Of a stretch of DNA of 5,518 nucleotides, positions 5,211-5,518 are shown in pieces. This DNA comes from an uncultured Oscillibacter sp. (GTDB lineage Bacteria > Bacillota_A > Clostridia > Oscillospirales > Oscillospiraceae). The stretch is from positions 1 through 5,518 of the forward strand of contig CATOKC010000181.1 of NCBI GenBank assembly GCA_951800675.1, read 5' to 3'. A program made the position numbers and the translations under genes. Each line of letters starts with the position of its first letter. Position 1 is the first letter of the stretch. The notes under the pieces are model-generated. The model was given only the letters and a program-made list of their open reading frames with translations. It was not told the origin of the DNA and ran no database searches.

Positions 5211-5518
5211 GACAAGGGCGCTGCCCGTTCTGCTGACCATCCGGTCGGAGCAGCATTTTGAGGGCATGGAGCCCGACGGCGTTGAGCTGATGACCGAGGG
5301 CACCCTGACGCCCACCGGGGAGGGGGGACTTCTCCTCTCCTATCAAGAGACCGCGCTTACTGGTTTGGAGGGCACTACCACCACCTTCGAGGTCCGGGGG
5401 CATCAGGTGATTTTGAGCCGGACGGGGAGCGTGAACTCCCAGATGGTTTTTGAGGAGGGAAAGCAGCACACCTCTCTTTACGAGACCCCCTTCGGCGAGC
5501 TGGCCATTGACATTCAGA
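5197..5518 (+). CDS. DUF1934 / YwiB-family protein, 3'-truncated by window edge
   Basis: Starts at TTG 5197 inside the end of murI, with GGAGG (5185-5189) 7 bases upstream; no ATG or GTG gives a better fit to the family start. About 107 residues are visible, with no stop before the window end; members are typically around 140, so about a quarter is missing. Visible pattern: PVLLTIRSEQHFEG, then ELMTEGTLTP, GGLLLSYQETALTGLEGTTTTFEV and ILSRTGSVNSQMVFEEGKQHTSLYETPFGELAIDI. The alternating strands, the ETALTGLEGT stretch and R.G....M.F..G....Y.TPFG.L are the hallmark of DUF1934, a small calycin-like beta-barrel of unknown role. In Bacillus the homologue ywiB precedes argS, so arginyl-tRNA synthetase may follow outside the window (inference). 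Confidence 0.88.
   Translation, partial: MTSIETRALPVLLTIRSEQHFEGMEPDGVELMTEGTLTPTGEGGLLLSYQETALTGLEGTTTTFEVRGHQVILSRTGSVNSQMVFEEGKQHTSLYETPFGELAIDIQ

Noticed and set aside
4317..5315. Long minus-strand open frame (332 codons) opposite murI
   Set aside because: Low-complexity Gly/Pro/Arg/Gln-rich translation typical of the antisense of a GC-rich gene; murI on the plus strand has full family motifs and a ribosome site.

Overview
The window looks like chromosomal DNA from a Gram-positive Clostridia-type bacterium, possibly of the Oscillospiraceae. Evidence is strong GGAGG-type ribosome sites, moderate to fairly high GC, and a glutamate racemase gene overlapping a DUF1934/YwiB gene. The exact taxon cannot be fixed from this sequence.

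Left block (1-3527, all + strand): the 3' part of an ATP sulfurylase gene (sat) opens the window. It is followed 8 bases later by a small Mor-family helix-turn-helix regulator. After a 111-base leader rich in inverted repeats comes a CPA2-type cation:proton antiporter, then a short pyruvate-kinase-like protein without the usual C-terminal domain. Spacings fit one sulfate-activation-linked transcription unit, or two joined units. It ends at a strong hairpin terminator at 3562-3590. The antiporter frame is interrupted by a single in-frame amber codon (TAG, 1499-1501). A Shine-Dalgarno-like AGGAG overlaps that stop and sits 6 bases before an in-frame GTG, so the gene is either freshly broken, read through, or translated as two pieces.

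Middle (3528-4394): the terminator works in both orientations and separates the left block from a convergent minus-strand gene for an acidic 137-residue protein that I do not recognise. Upstream of it lies a 371-base divergent intergenic region. It has a good -10 box on each strand, one serving the minus-strand gene with a leader of about 200 bases and one serving murI.

Right block (4395-5518, + strand): murI (glutamate racemase, D-glutamate for peptidoglycan) overlaps by 14 bases with a DUF1934/YwiB-family gene that runs off the right edge. This housekeeping block is visibly more GC-rich than the antiporter/kinase block.

Most worth a second look: the amber-split antiporter, the catalytic-core-only pyruvate-kinase-like protein beside sat, the structured leader with a repeated 10-mer, and a CGT instead of CNT motif at the catalytic cysteine of MurI.
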